Shown piece by piece: positions 7,443-15,923 of a stretch of DNA of 30,238 nt. Source of the DNA: Clostridiales bacterium (lineage in GTDB: Bacteria; Bacillota; Clostridia; Oscillospirales; Oscillospiraceae). The DNA lies in the NCBI GenBank assembly GCA_004555205.1, contig SFIY01000021.1:1-30238 (forward strand). The letters run 5' to 3'. Under the pieces are notes generated by a model. It worked only from the letters and a program-made list of their open reading frames with translations, was not told where the DNA came from and ran no database searches. Each line of letters begins with the position of its first letter. The first letter of the stretch is position 1. A program made the position numbers and the translations under genes.

Positions 7443-8558
7443 TTACCAGCCCACACTCATACCGTATCGACCGAACAGCGACTCCACCTTCTTTTTCTGC
7501 GTCGCCGTCATACGGCTCTTATACTGAGTTGCCAGACTTTTTGCGCTGTCCTTATCACCGGCACGCAGATAGTTATCCATGGCACGCTGCAAACTATTGC
7601 TTGCCGTAGAGCTGAGCGCGGAAGCCTTTGCAGCGGTCGCCGTCACTTTACCGTTGTTCATGCGTACACCGTTTGATGCCGCCTGCTCTTTACCGGCTTT
7701 GGAGGTATAATGCGTCAGCATGGTCTGATAGTTGTCCACATCCTGCTTACTGATCCCCTCATACTGATCCTGCGCCAGATCCAGCGCTTTATACCATTCC
7801 TCCATCTCATCCTGCCAGCGGCCGTATGCCGCCGCTTCCTCTCCCTTGAACAGCTCATAACGGTCCATCATCGCCTCACCCTGTTGGGTATAGCGGTCCC
7901 ACGCATTCTTCTCAAACTCCGGCACCAATTCGCTCAGCTCCTGTAAATACTGATGATACGCCTGCTGTCCGGCACTCTGGGCATAGCTGGAGCCGTAACC
8001 GCCTGTCAGTGCCGCGCTGCGCCCCATGGTGTCCTCCATGGCCGCCTTCCCCTGCCGGGTATAGATCTCCGCGTAGCGCCGATAGGCGGCATCCTCTGCC
8101 GGGTCGTAGGAAAAGGCCGGCCGATTGTTGATCTCATCGTACAGCGCCGCCAACTGCCCTTCAAAGCCGGACTGATACGCGCCGGGCTTGAGCGCATTCA
8201 TGCTGTCCACGACCGACTGCGCCGCTTTGACCTCATCGGAGGGGGTATAGCCCTTTTCCAGACGGTACAGCGCATCGGCCGTTTCGTCGGAAACACCGCT
8301 GAGCACCTGCTTGCTGTTGCTGTAGCCGCCGGACACCGTACCGATCTTGCTGAGCAGACTGCCCATGGTCTCGCTGCCTGCCACGCCGTCCACGCGCAGG
8401 TTATTTTTCTTCTGGTAATCGATGACTGCCGCCTTTGTCTTGGGGCCGAAACCGCCGTCCACCTCCAGCGAATAGCCCACCTGGTTCAGCGCTCGCTGCA
8501 GCTGTCGCACCGTCTCGCCCCGAGAGCCATATTGTACTGTCGGATAATTTGATGCCAT
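7443..8558 (-). CDS. Peptidoglycan-binding virion-associated protein (possible ejection protein)
   Basis: A 371-residue protein. Residues about 8-65 form a PG_binding_1 domain (SRGETVRQLQRALNQVGY, DGGFGPKTKAAVIDYQKKN). The rest is a long helical, Ala/Gln/Tyr-rich region with the block MGRSAALTGGYGSSYAQSAG near residues 195-215 and no catalytic lytic domain. It is the last gene of the virion cluster. A protein that binds wall peptidoglycan and is otherwise helical would suit an internal or ejection protein of a short-tailed phage, but that role is inferred. I placed the start at the ATG 8556-8558 because AAGGAG lies 6 nt upstream; upstream in-frame codons lack a ribosome site and conservation. 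Confidence 0.7.
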   Translation of the reverse strand: MASNYPTVQYGSRGETVRQLQRALNQVGYSLEVDGGFGPKTKAAVIDYQKKNNLRVDGVAGSETMGSLLSKIGTVSGGYSNSKQVLSGVSDETADALYRLEKGYTPSDEVKAAQSVVDSMNALKPGAYQSGFEGQLAALYDEINNRPAFSYDPAEDAAYRRYAEIYTRQGKAAMEDTMGRSAALTGGYGSSYAQSAGQQAYHQYLQELSELVPEFEKNAWDRYTQQGEAMMDRYELFKGEEAAAYGRWQDEMEEWYKALDLAQDQYEGISKQDVDNYQTMLTHYTSKAGKEQAASNGVRMNNGKVTATAAKASALSSTASNSLQRAMDNYLRAGDKDSAKSLATQYKSRMTATQKKKVESLFGRYGMSVGW

Positions 8559-8631
8559 AATTTTCTCCTTTTCTGTTCGATTTTTTGCAGACTCACGGCA
8601 TTTTTTTGTTCGCACAAATCCGCATGACGCG

Positions 8632-10545
8632 TTATACCAGCCACCAGCCGGCAATATATATTACCCATCCATCAGATGCGGCAATGTTTGCGCCAATCGG
8701 CCGGAGAGCAATATTGCCGCTGGATTTTATGCATGCCATACAATCCTTTCCGCATTTGGTCGCCAGTGCCGTGACATAATTGGGTGCATGGCTGCCGACA
8801 CTTATCAGGTCGTAGTCATAGCCTGTATTCAAATCGGCATTGATCTTCCCGTAGATACGCACGAAGCACATGCCCAGCATAGGGTAATACCGCGCCGTAT
8901 AATTTAAATCCGTCAGGCGCCCTGATACCACCGTCAGCGGCAACGTTTCATAAGCCGCCAGATCCGCCCGCATTTCCGCAAGGGTACGGCTGTACAGCCA
9001 GCCGTCATGGAATACGGGATAGCTCCCCGGCGCGGCGCCCAAATCACTGTGGGCCGTGGAGCGCAGCCATGTGCCGCTGAGCCATTTGCCGCTGACATTT
9101 CCCCCAAATGTAGCCGCTCCGGTCGTTTCCAGAGTGCCGGCCTTCAGCGTACCGTCTACCTGAGCGTTTTTGTCGAAGTAGGCGTCCCATGCACATTCCA
9201 GCGCCTCTTTTTCCGCATATTTGCCGAAGGCCGCCCCTTTGCCGCCATCGCGCAGATGGAGTGCCACATCCGCCGTTGGGATAATAGTGTATACCGTTTT
9301 GGTTTCTCCGATGCTGTCAGTGGCCGCGACCTCCATTTCGTATGTTTTCGTTGCCGGCATACTGCCGCCCACCACCGCGCTCGTATCTTCGATTGCCGTG
9401 TAGTCGCTCCAGCTTCCGCCGATTTCACGATAGCGGCACTTTGCCGTTACGCCGTTTCGTCCGCCGACAGAAGCGCCGACATGAAAAGCACCCTGCACGC
9501 ATACATAAGTTCCCTCATTTTGTATCGTACCCTCCGCATTGCATCTCTGCACGCTGAGCTGTGCGATCGTCGGCGCGTTGTAGTCATATACATCGACGCT
9601 GTCGCCTGTGACGCTGACGCTGCGCCCTCTGGAATCGGTCACTTTCACGCTCGGCGTAAATGTACCTGCACTGTTCACAGCCACAACGCCGCTGCTTCCC
9701 GTCACCGACTTTCCTGCAAAGGTAAACCGGCAGCTCCGGATGGTCGCGCCGTATGTACCGCTGGCCGTCACCGTGTAGGACAGCTTGCTGTAGCCCTTTA
9801 CGCACACATTCCATCCGTCGATCACGCTGTTGTCGTTGACCAAAGTGACAGCCAGCGCAGCGGTGGGCTTTATGCTTGCCGGCACATACAGGGTGAAGCT
9901 GTATTCCTTGCTTCCTATCCTTGTACTCCCGCTGTAGGTATCAATGCGCAATACACCGGTTGACTGGGTCGCATTGGGAATTTGCCGTGCCAGATCAAGC
10001 GGCGGTGTCCAACTGATGCTTGTACCGGCGGATTTGGTCACAATCGTACCGGAGGCCTCGCCGAACGTATAGGAGATCGTGTGCGTATAGCTGCTGCCGG
10101 AGCGTGAAACCGTGATGGTACCCGCACTGCCCATGGTAAAGGCGTCGAATGTCATAGTCGATGCCGCCGGCACCACATAGAGCGCGTAGCTGTAGGTTTT
10201 ATCACGGTCCTCCCCGCTGCCGGAATAGAGGTTTACGCTCAGTGCCGTGGTGCCGGAGGCCTTTCCGCTCACTGTCAGCCAGCCGGTTTCATACACAAGC
10301 GCCTCCTCCCAGACAGACGGGCTGGCCGCCTTGATTCGGTGTCCGGTGACTTTCGCCGTGCCGTCCAGTTTGATCGTTGCATAGATCGGATAACCGAAAT
10401 AAGAATCGCTGTACGGCAGCGTATGGATCGTCACCTTCACCTTGTACTGCATATCCGCGCCGCTTCGCTGATAGTCATAGGCAATTGAGCCGGTAATGTT
10501 GGGACCGCTGCCCCAGACAATGGACCCCAGATTTTTATATGCCAT
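8632..10545 (-). CDS. Phage tail fibre / receptor-binding protein (DUF859-like)
   Basis: A 637-residue protein rich in Ser, Thr and Gly with repeated beta-sandwich-like stretches, as in DUF859 proteins of Firmicutes phages. Near residue 450 it has the fibre-type motif GKGAAFGKYAEKEALECAWD, followed by FDKNAQVDGTLKAGTLETTGA, typical of the neck of tail fibres before a receptor-binding tip. The C-terminal 130 residues, ending GWWLV, would be that tip. The product should contact the cell surface. The ATG at 10543-10545 is 3 nt after the stop of the upstream gene, with GGAGGG before it. The DUF859 assignment is from recalled family features, not a search. Confidence 0.75.
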   Translation of the reverse strand: MAYKNLGSIVWGSGPNITGSIAYDYQRSGADMQYKVKVTIHTLPYSDSYFGYPIYATIKLDGTAKVTGHRIKAASPSVWEEALVYETGWLTVSGKASGTTALSVNLYSGSGEDRDKTYSYALYVVPAASTMTFDAFTMGSAGTITVSRSGSSYTHTISYTFGEASGTIVTKSAGTSISWTPPLDLARQIPNATQSTGVLRIDTYSGSTRIGSKEYSFTLYVPASIKPTAALAVTLVNDNSVIDGWNVCVKGYSKLSYTVTASGTYGATIRSCRFTFAGKSVTGSSGVVAVNSAGTFTPSVKVTDSRGRSVSVTGDSVDVYDYNAPTIAQLSVQRCNAEGTIQNEGTYVCVQGAFHVGASVGGRNGVTAKCRYREIGGSWSDYTAIEDTSAVVGGSMPATKTYEMEVAATDSIGETKTVYTIIPTADVALHLRDGGKGAAFGKYAEKEALECAWDAYFDKNAQVDGTLKAGTLETTGAATFGGNVSGKWLSGTWLRSTAHSDLGAAPGSYPVFHDGWLYSRTLAEMRADLAAYETLPLTVVSGRLTDLNYTARYYPMLGMCFVRIYGKINADLNTGYDYDLISVGSHAPNYVTALATKCGKDCMACIKSSGNIALRPIGANIAASDGWVIYIAGWWLV

Positions 10546-10548
10546 CTC

Positions 10549-11286
10549 TTACCCTCCGATCCATTGAAATGCCAAGCCGTTTTGTGTTGCCATACGCCAC
10601 TTGCCCAGACGCATGGAATCCAGCACCACAATGTTGGTGATGTAGAGCTGGTTATTGGATACATAGGCGATCTCCGTACTGTCCTGCCAAAACGACAGCT
10701 TTTTTGCCGTGAAGGTGGCGCGGAAGTTGTTCTGGTCCACCACTTCTTCGCCATCGGTTACCGTCGTGGTCAGATTCTGTCCCACCGCCACGCCGTATAC
10801 CGGCACCTCGCCGTCATAATAGACAATACCCGTGCGGATATAGCCCTCCGTCCCCGTCCTGTAATCGGAAAAAGCCGCACTCACCTTATTGATATCCGCC
10901 TGCAGATCCGCGTAAAAGCTGTAGTATTGCGTAATAGCTTCCGGATTGGCTTCAATGTAGGCATTCAGCTTTTCCATATAGCTGCCGAAGTCGGAAACCG
11001 CCACATATTCGCCTGCTAGCTCCGCGGTAAGCTGTTCCATGCGCTGCTCCACCCGGTTCGCCGTCTTGACGATCATGCTTTTCAGCGTCTGATATTGACG
11101 CTGCGTTTCTTCCTTTGCCGCCGTCTGATGCTTTGCCGTATCCTCACTGCTCTGCCGGTTCGTCTGCTCCAACTGTGACAGCGCCAAATTAAGCTGCTGG
11201 CTCATTTGAAACAGGTACGAGTATTGCCGCATGACCTGCTGCTGCAGGGTACCCGCCGGATACGGCGGCAGGGTCAGTGTACTCAT
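10549..11286 (-). CDS. Coiled-coil phage tail protein
   Basis: A 245-residue protein. Residues 10-110 are strongly helical and Gln/Glu-rich (coiled coil likely). The C-terminal 80 residues contain FRATFTAKKLSFWQDSTEIA and VSNNQLYITN, a motif I recognise from the C-termini of Firmicutes phage tail proteins (tail-associated endopeptidase and fibre proteins). It probably links the tail tip to the fibre encoded next. Its ATG (11284-11286) overlaps the stop of the nozzle-like gene as ATGA. There is no catalytic motif. The family assignment is approximate. Confidence 0.6.
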   Translation of the reverse strand: MSTLTLPPYPAGTLQQQVMRQYSYLFQMSQQLNLALSQLEQTNRQSSEDTAKHQTAAKEETQRQYQTLKSMIVKTANRVEQRMEQLTAELAGEYVAVSDFGSYMEKLNAYIEANPEAITQYYSFYADLQADINKVSAAFSDYRTGTEGYIRTGIVYYDGEVPVYGVAVGQNLTTTVTDGEEVVDQNNFRATFTAKKLSFWQDSTEIAYVSNNQLYITNIVVLDSMRLGKWRMATQNGLAFQWIGG

Positions 11287-12995
11287 GGGCCGTCACTCCC
11301 CTTTTCGTATACGGACGAAACGCTGTACAGCGTGCATCCGCCCGTTCCCTGCAGCCGCAGGCGGAAATGGCTGCAGCGTCTGGGTCTGATATGCAGCAAG
11401 CACTCCCTCACACGGCCCTGCCGCCCGACCATTTGCCCCTGGGTTTGCCAAGTCGCACCCTCGTCATAGCTGATACCGGCACACACATCGGCGCCTTCCT
11501 CCGGACGCAGGCAAAGCTGCAAGCGCTCCAGATAGTGGTTCTCCGGCGTGTTCAAGCCCAATTCGCCGGTCTCTGCCATCCAGGAAACAGCGGCTTCCTT
11601 TTCCTGTCCGTCCCCCTGCATGGCCCACAGCCTGCCGTCTGCCGCCAGGGCATAAAGCTGTCCGTCGCACTGCGTAAAGTACTTAACCTGCAGCTCATCC
11701 TCTCTGTGCCACAGCTTGCGCCTTGTATCATATACGAACAGATGCCGGTTGCCGTCCTCACTCTGCAGGGCTGCGTAGTATTTCCCCTCAAAGCAGCCGG
11801 CCACCGCATTGCCGTATCGCACATCGCCCAACGGCTGTGATACGGTTACCGGCAAGCTGCCGTCAAATGCGCAAATACCGCCCATTCCGTGGTAGAACAG
11901 CGTGCCGTCCACCACCGCAAGGCTGCGGTGACTGCCCTTTTGCACACCGCTGCAGGCCATTGTCACGATTTGATGGGCGCCGGCCGCATCGGGATACACC
12001 CGCTCCATGCAGTTTTCCTTAAAAAACAGCACGCTGCCCAAACAGGCCGCCGCGCCGGTAAAAGGCCCGTCGCTGCCGCGGGAGGCCACATAGCTGTCGG
12101 TAGACAACCCTGCAAAGCAGTTCCAGTTTTTGAAATCCCCCAGCTTGCTGGCATAGATCTCGTTGACTGCCCTGCCGTCCACAATACCGTATTTGCAGCC
12201 CCACAGGCGGTTGCCGCACTCCACCACAAAGTCCATCTCCGGCACACTGCGTTTTACGCAAATCGGCGTTGTCTGGGTAATGACGCCTTCTACCATACCC
12301 TGCACCACCAGATAGTCCGTGTCTGTCGATAGCAGCACAAAGCTGCCGTTCATTTCATCATCATCGCAGCCGCTGATGGTCACGCCGTCACCGGCCGAAA
12401 ACCCGGTGCCGATGCCCGTGGCGCTGATCATCACGCACACATCGTCCACGGCCACCCAGCCGTTGTCGTCGGCCTGTTTGAGCACATACGGCGTGACGGA
12501 GGTATCCAGCCAAAGACCGGCCTCCTCCGGCGCCTCCGTGCCTGTCACATAGTCCTGCCACATGGTGCCGTCGCTGCGGCACAGCCACATCACCGTACTG
12601 CCCGAGGTCTCCACCCGGTTTTCCAAACTGCCCCAATCGGACAGGTCGCAGGTATTGATATACAGCTTGTCCGGCCAGATCAGCAGATAGGCACCCATAC
12701 CGATCAATTGCTTTTCGTTGTCCTGCAGCACAAGCTCCGTGCTCTCACCGTTGATGTACAGCGTGCTGCCGTCCACCCAAATAAGGCAGTCCTTGCTCGT
12801 CAGGCCGTTGGGGTGGTTGAGCGTTGTCAGCAAAGCGCGCTTTTTGCGCACGGTCAAGGCCGGGAACCCGTCCGATGTCAGATTCTCCATTTTTTCAAAA
12901 CAGCCCAGCTCGCCGCCGTTGCGTCTGTCATAGCCCAAAAAGCGGCTTACCGTCACGCGGTTTTGCGTTGGTGCTGTCAGTTTCGGAAAAAACAT
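11283..12995 (-). CDS. Phage nozzle-like (beta-propeller) tail protein
   Basis: A 570-residue protein made of repeated four-strand-like units with motifs such as LLIWPDKLYINT, LWGCKYG, LFFKENCMERVYP, LFYHGMGGICAFDG and LYALAADGRLWAMQGDG. This organisation resembles the propeller-type tail nozzle proteins of podoviruses (P22 gp10, T7 gp12). N-terminal NRVTVSRFLGYDRRN is also typical of that role (bound to the head-tail adaptor). It lies directly after the adaptor gene, as in podovirus genomes. This assignment argues for a short-tailed particle. The start ATG 12993-12995 follows GAGGAGGTG, which overlaps the end of the adaptor gene. Fold is inferred from sequence pattern only. Confidence 0.65.
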   Translation of the reverse strand: MFFPKLTAPTQNRVTVSRFLGYDRRNGGELGCFEKMENLTSDGFPALTVRKKRALLTTLNHPNGLTSKDCLIWVDGSTLYINGESTELVLQDNEKQLIGMGAYLLIWPDKLYINTCDLSDWGSLENRVETSGSTVMWLCRSDGTMWQDYVTGTEAPEEAGLWLDTSVTPYVLKQADDNGWVAVDDVCVMISATGIGTGFSAGDGVTISGCDDDEMNGSFVLLSTDTDYLVVQGMVEGVITQTTPICVKRSVPEMDFVVECGNRLWGCKYGIVDGRAVNEIYASKLGDFKNWNCFAGLSTDSYVASRGSDGPFTGAAACLGSVLFFKENCMERVYPDAAGAHQIVTMACSGVQKGSHRSLAVVDGTLFYHGMGGICAFDGSLPVTVSQPLGDVRYGNAVAGCFEGKYYAALQSEDGNRHLFVYDTRRKLWHREDELQVKYFTQCDGQLYALAADGRLWAMQGDGQEKEAAVSWMAETGELGLNTPENHYLERLQLCLRPEEGADVCAGISYDEGATWQTQGQMVGRQGRVRECLLHIRPRRCSHFRLRLQGTGGCTLYSVSSVYEKGSDGP

Positions 12996-13007
12996 CCCCC
13001 CACCTCC

Positions 13008-13385
13008 TCAGCACAGGTGCAGCGTCTTGGCATGCTGCCGCGGCATGTGGCTGCGGCAATAGCAGTCACGGTAGGTCAAAAGCGCATTGTTCCATGCGGT
13101 GCAGACGTTGTTGTATCGGTTCATCTCGCCGTTGGCGTAATGGATCTGTGCCTCCACATAGTACCGGTACAGCTCATCGTAGGGCGCACCGACCAGCAGC
13201 TCGGTGTCGTCACTCCACTCCTCCGGCAGGCGGCAGTTCTCGCCGCCTTCATGGACCTTGATGACCTCCTCGATCACAAAGCCCTCCGCCTGTTTCAGCC
13301 AGCGTCGTTTTTCCTCCGCCGTGTATTGATTGGGCAGCAGCGCATCCACCTGCAGCAGCACCTGCCCCACTGTCAGCTTTGCCAT
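13008..13385 (-). CDS. Putative head-tail adaptor protein
   Basis: A 125-residue mostly helical protein beginning MAKLTVGQVLLQVDALLPNQ, with a central APYDELYRYYVEAQIHYANGE segment. Its length, helical content and position between capsid and nozzle genes fit the gp4/gp11-type adaptor ring that joins portal to tail. No sequence motif proves this. The ATG (13383-13385) follows GAGGAGGAATGAGCAG. Cysteines near the C-terminus (DCYCRS, LHLC) are unusual for this type of protein. Confidence 0.5.
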   Translation of the reverse strand: MAKLTVGQVLLQVDALLPNQYTAEEKRRWLKQAEGFVIEEVIKVHEGGENCRLPEEWSDDTELLVGAPYDELYRYYVEAQIHYANGEMNRYNNVCTAWNNALLTYRDCYCRSHMPRQHAKTLHLC

Positions 13386-13399
13386 CTGCTCATTCCTCC

Positions 13400-13600
13400 T
13401 CAGTTGGCCATTTTATCCACATAGCGGCGTGCCGTTTCCGCCATCATTTCCGCGTTTTCCAGCACCTCTGCCACGAAATCGGGCACTTCCACTTCCACGC
13501 CCTTCATGATCTTCCAGCTTCTGCCGTTGACGCTGACGATGATGAAGTTTTCCTCGTTCTTTCTGCCGCGGGGCAGCAGAATTTTGACTGTCTTATCCAT
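13400..13600 (-). CDS. Small conserved protein downstream of the capsid gene
   Basis: A 66-residue protein beginning MDKTVKILLPRGRKNEEN with a central VSVNGRSWKIMKGVEVEVPD segment and a helical C-terminus. Proteins of this size and pattern regularly follow N4-gp56-type capsid genes in Clostridia phages (from memory); their function is unknown. Head stabilisation is a guess. The start is the ATG 13598-13600 with AGGAGG (13610-13615) 9 nt upstream. Confidence 0.6.
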   Translation of the reverse strand: MDKTVKILLPRGRKNEENFIIVSVNGRSWKIMKGVEVEVPDFVAEVLENAEMMAETARRYVDKMAN

Positions 13601-13628
13601 TTGCCTGAACCTCCTGTTGTTATTCACT

Positions 13629-13654
13629 GCCCCGCCCACCGAAGTGAGCGGGGC
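13629..13654 (-). promoter_or_regulatory. UUCG-capped hairpin between capsid gene and the next gene
   Basis: On the minus strand the transcript forms an 11-bp stem, GCCCCGCTCAC / GTGGGCGGGGC (one G-U pair), closed by UUCG, starting 9 nt past the capsid stop. No T run follows. It is more likely an mRNA stability or attenuation element than a full terminator. Confidence 0.6.
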
Positions 13655-13663
13655 AAATGGTGA

Positions 13664-14896
13664 TTAGTTGCCCTTGTCCTGCTTGGAATAGGAAGAACCG
13701 CACTCTACGCGTACCATGTACTCATCGTACAGGATCGCAGCAGCGTGAACGCCCTTCCAACCCACGCTGGATCGCTGATCCAGCGGATCGGCGGTACCGC
13801 CGGAGCCGCGGGGCTTAACGATGACCTCGGTACCCTCGCTCAGATCGACGACGCCGTAGGCATCCTTGCCGATGAACAGACAGCCGTAAACGGCCATGCC
13901 CTCAGCGCCGCCCTCACCGGGATAGATCACCGCGTTGTCGGCAGCGGTCACATTCTTGTCCAGCGTCATCGCAGTAGCGGTGTTGCTCACCACCTTAGCG
14001 CGCTCGCCGCCGATGAGCACATAGCGGCCTGCCAGCGCACCGGCGGCGACAGTACCGCCGTCAAAGCTGACGGTCTTGCCTGCGTTGACCGCGCCGTTGA
14101 CCAGCAGGGTGCGGCTGTCAGAGGCCAGGTCCTCACCGCAGAAGATCTTGGCCTCGGTGGTCTCCACGAAGCGCACGCCGTGCAGCTCACCGATCTCACC
14201 GTCAAACAGCTCGGTGGCAGCGGCATACTGATGCGCGGCGATCCAGCTCTCATCCTGACGCAGATCGTAGGCCACGCTGGGGTGGATGATGCAGATGTAC
14301 TTGCCGTTAAATTTGGGCGCATTCATCTTCTTCAGCGCGGTAGCGGCCTTCGCCACCAGCTCACCGCTGATCTTGCACCGGTCATTGAGCGCATAGCGGG
14401 ATGTGATCTCGGTCTTGCTGCCGTCGTCATTGATCTTAGGGGCATAGATGACCTGATTGCCCTGCTGGATCTCGTTACGGGTCACGGTGTCCAGGGTCAA
14501 GCCCATGTTGGCGCCGTGTCGGTCGGTGATTTCCAGCACCACATCGTCGATAGCGGTCAGATCCAGCATATCGGACACGGTGGTGTAATCGCCGTACTGG
14601 CTCAGCTCCTTGGTGATGTAGCTGACGGAGATACCGCTGCCGTCGGGCGTCACGCCCTCGGTCAGGGGGGTCAGCGCCTTGTCAAAAGCGCCGAACTTAC
14701 GCCATTCCACGGTCTTGCCGCCGCCTACAGGCAGAGGCTTGGTGGCAGCGAACTGATTGTGCACCAGTTGAGGCTTGGCGTTCTCCAGCAGCTCCATGCC
14801 GTAATAGGTTTTCATTTCCGCACTCAGACCGCCGGTGGTCTGGGTGTTCATGTCGCCTGCAAACAACTGCAGGTCAAAATACTTGTTGTCCTCCAT
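13664..14896 (-). CDS. Major capsid protein, N4-gp56 family
   Basis: A 410-residue protein with the N4-gp56-family pattern: GLSAEMKTYYGMELLENAKP, GGGKTVEWRKFGAFDKALTP, LTEGVTPDG, QYGDYTTVSDMLDLTAIDDV, TLDTVTRNEIQQGN, and IHPSVAYDLRQD near residue 205. It builds the HK97-like shell. The N-terminus, MEDNKYFDLQLFAGD, contains an LQLFA motif matching the L27-type sites cut by Prp proteases, so residues 1-12 are probably removed on maturation by the protease encoded at 15648-15923. An insertion rich in Gly/Ala/Val around residues 265-330 could be a surface domain. RBS AAGGAG precedes the ATG at 14894-14896. Confidence 0.88.
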   Translation of the reverse strand: MEDNKYFDLQLFAGDMNTQTTGGLSAEMKTYYGMELLENAKPQLVHNQFAATKPLPVGGGKTVEWRKFGAFDKALTPLTEGVTPDGSGISVSYITKELSQYGDYTTVSDMLDLTAIDDVVLEITDRHGANMGLTLDTVTRNEIQQGNQVIYAPKINDDGSKTEITSRYALNDRCKISGELVAKAATALKKMNAPKFNGKYICIIHPSVAYDLRQDESWIAAHQYAAATELFDGEIGELHGVRFVETTEAKIFCGEDLASDSRTLLVNGAVNAGKTVSFDGGTVAAGALAGRYVLIGGERAKVVSNTATAMTLDKNVTAADNAVIYPGEGGAEGMAVYGCLFIGKDAYGVVDLSEGTEVIVKPRGSGGTADPLDQRSSVGWKGVHAAAILYDEYMVRVECGSSYSKQDKGN

Positions 14897-14940
14897 TGTA
14901 CCTTTCTCCTTTTTCTTCCATTGTTTGTTGCTTGTGAGCC

Positions 14941-15546
14941 TTAAAAGCGGATCTTCTCTCCGTCAAACACACGCTTGCGGATGTTTGCCAGATCCTCGCT
15001 GGACAGTCCCTTGGGATCATTGCGTGTCACGGTCACATTGCGTCCTCCGTTTTCTCTCACACGCAAAGCGCCCGAAGCGATGGCGCGCGAGGTCTGCTCC
15101 TTGGCGCGTTTGGCGGCATAAGACATGGCCTGTCTTAACACTTCCTCCCGGTGCACCACCTCATAGGCCGTGCGCGCATCAATACCCGATGCCACCAAGC
15201 GCCCGAATGTAGGATTTTGGATTTCCTTTCGCCATTGGAATGTGGGATATATCGCCTGTACGGCGGCCTCCTCCTCACTTAAGCGTGAAAAAGCCTGTCT
15301 GGCCGATTCCTTTCGGGCCGTCTTTTCACGGCGAAGCTGCTCGTTTTCCTGCCGCAGTCCGCGCAGTCGACCGTCCAGAATTTTCTGCACTCTCGCGTCA
15401 AATTCCGCCTTGTACTGTCCGCGGATCAAGCTTTCAAAGCTCTCCTGCTCTCCGGCGTCAAGAGCGGTTTCGCCCGTATCCTCCGGCATAGCCGGATGTT
15501 CTGCATCGTCCGATGCAAACAGTTGAAGGTTCCAAGTAAATTTCAT
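14941..15546 (-). CDS. Capsid scaffolding protein
   Basis: A 201-residue protein with an acidic N-terminal third (DDAEHPAMPEDTGETALD), a helical charged centre (RQENEQLRREKTARKESARQ), and a basic C-terminus. This composition, and its place just before the capsid gene, identifies it as scaffold. It starts MKFTWNLQLFASDD, carrying the same L27-like Prp motif as the capsid protein (cut expected after Phe10). I set the start at the ATG 15544-15546, with GGAGG (15554-15558) 7 nt upstream, because it places the motif at the N-terminus as in L27. The longer in-frame reading upstream has no ribosome site and low-complexity basic sequence. Confidence 0.82.
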   Translation of the reverse strand: MKFTWNLQLFASDDAEHPAMPEDTGETALDAGEQESFESLIRGQYKAEFDARVQKILDGRLRGLRQENEQLRREKTARKESARQAFSRLSEEEAAVQAIYPTFQWRKEIQNPTFGRLVASGIDARTAYEVVHREEVLRQAMSYAAKRAKEQTSRAIASGALRVRENGGRNVTVTRNDPKGLSSEDLANIRKRVFDGEKIRF

Positions 15547-15647
15547 TCTCTTTCCTCCCCGTGGTAGGTCACGACCCATAAAAATATCACTCCGCCTTTT
15601 TGCGCTTATGCGGGGGGTAAGCCTTGCCCCTGATGTCCCGCCGTTTT

Positions 15648-15923
15648 TTATCCCCGCACACTCATGCATTGGGGATACCGCGCTGCGATCTGCGCAATGC
15701 CGCACCGCACCACGTCAAATGCCTTGTGGTCCTTCTTGGCGGCCACCGTCACAAAGCCCGGCCGCACCACCAATTCCCGAATCAGGCCATCCTCCTCCAG
15801 CGTGCCGATCAATGCGTAGACCAGCGCGCTCACCGCCGCGCAAACGATGTCCTCACCGCGCGGTGCATAGCCTGCGTGGCCCTGTACGGTCACACGCTGA
15901 TGGGTAAATGACACATCGATCAT
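15648..15923 (-). CDS. prp: Prp-type cysteine protease (prohead maturation protease)
   Basis: A 91-residue protein of the ribosomal-processing cysteine protease family. His16 and Cys28 lie in GHAGYAPRGEDIVCAAVSAL with the 12-residue spacing of the catalytic pair known in Staphylococcus aureus Prp. The family removes the N-terminal extension of ribosomal protein L27, and in S. aureus phage 80alpha it also processes scaffold and capsid. Here the gene lies in a virion operon between portal and scaffold, and both scaffold and capsid carry LQLFA motifs, so processing of the head is its likely job. Its ATG overlaps the portal stop as ATGA. Confidence 0.85.
   Translation of the reverse strand: MIDVSFTHQRVTVQGHAGYAPRGEDIVCAAVSALVYALIGTLEEDGLIRELVVRPGFVTVAAKKDHKAFDVVRCGIAQIAARYPQCMSVRG

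Noticed and set aside
15547..15705. N-terminal extension of the scaffold frame to 15705
   Set aside because: It has no ribosome site, low-complexity basic sequence, and would bury the LQLFA motif that should be near the N-terminus.
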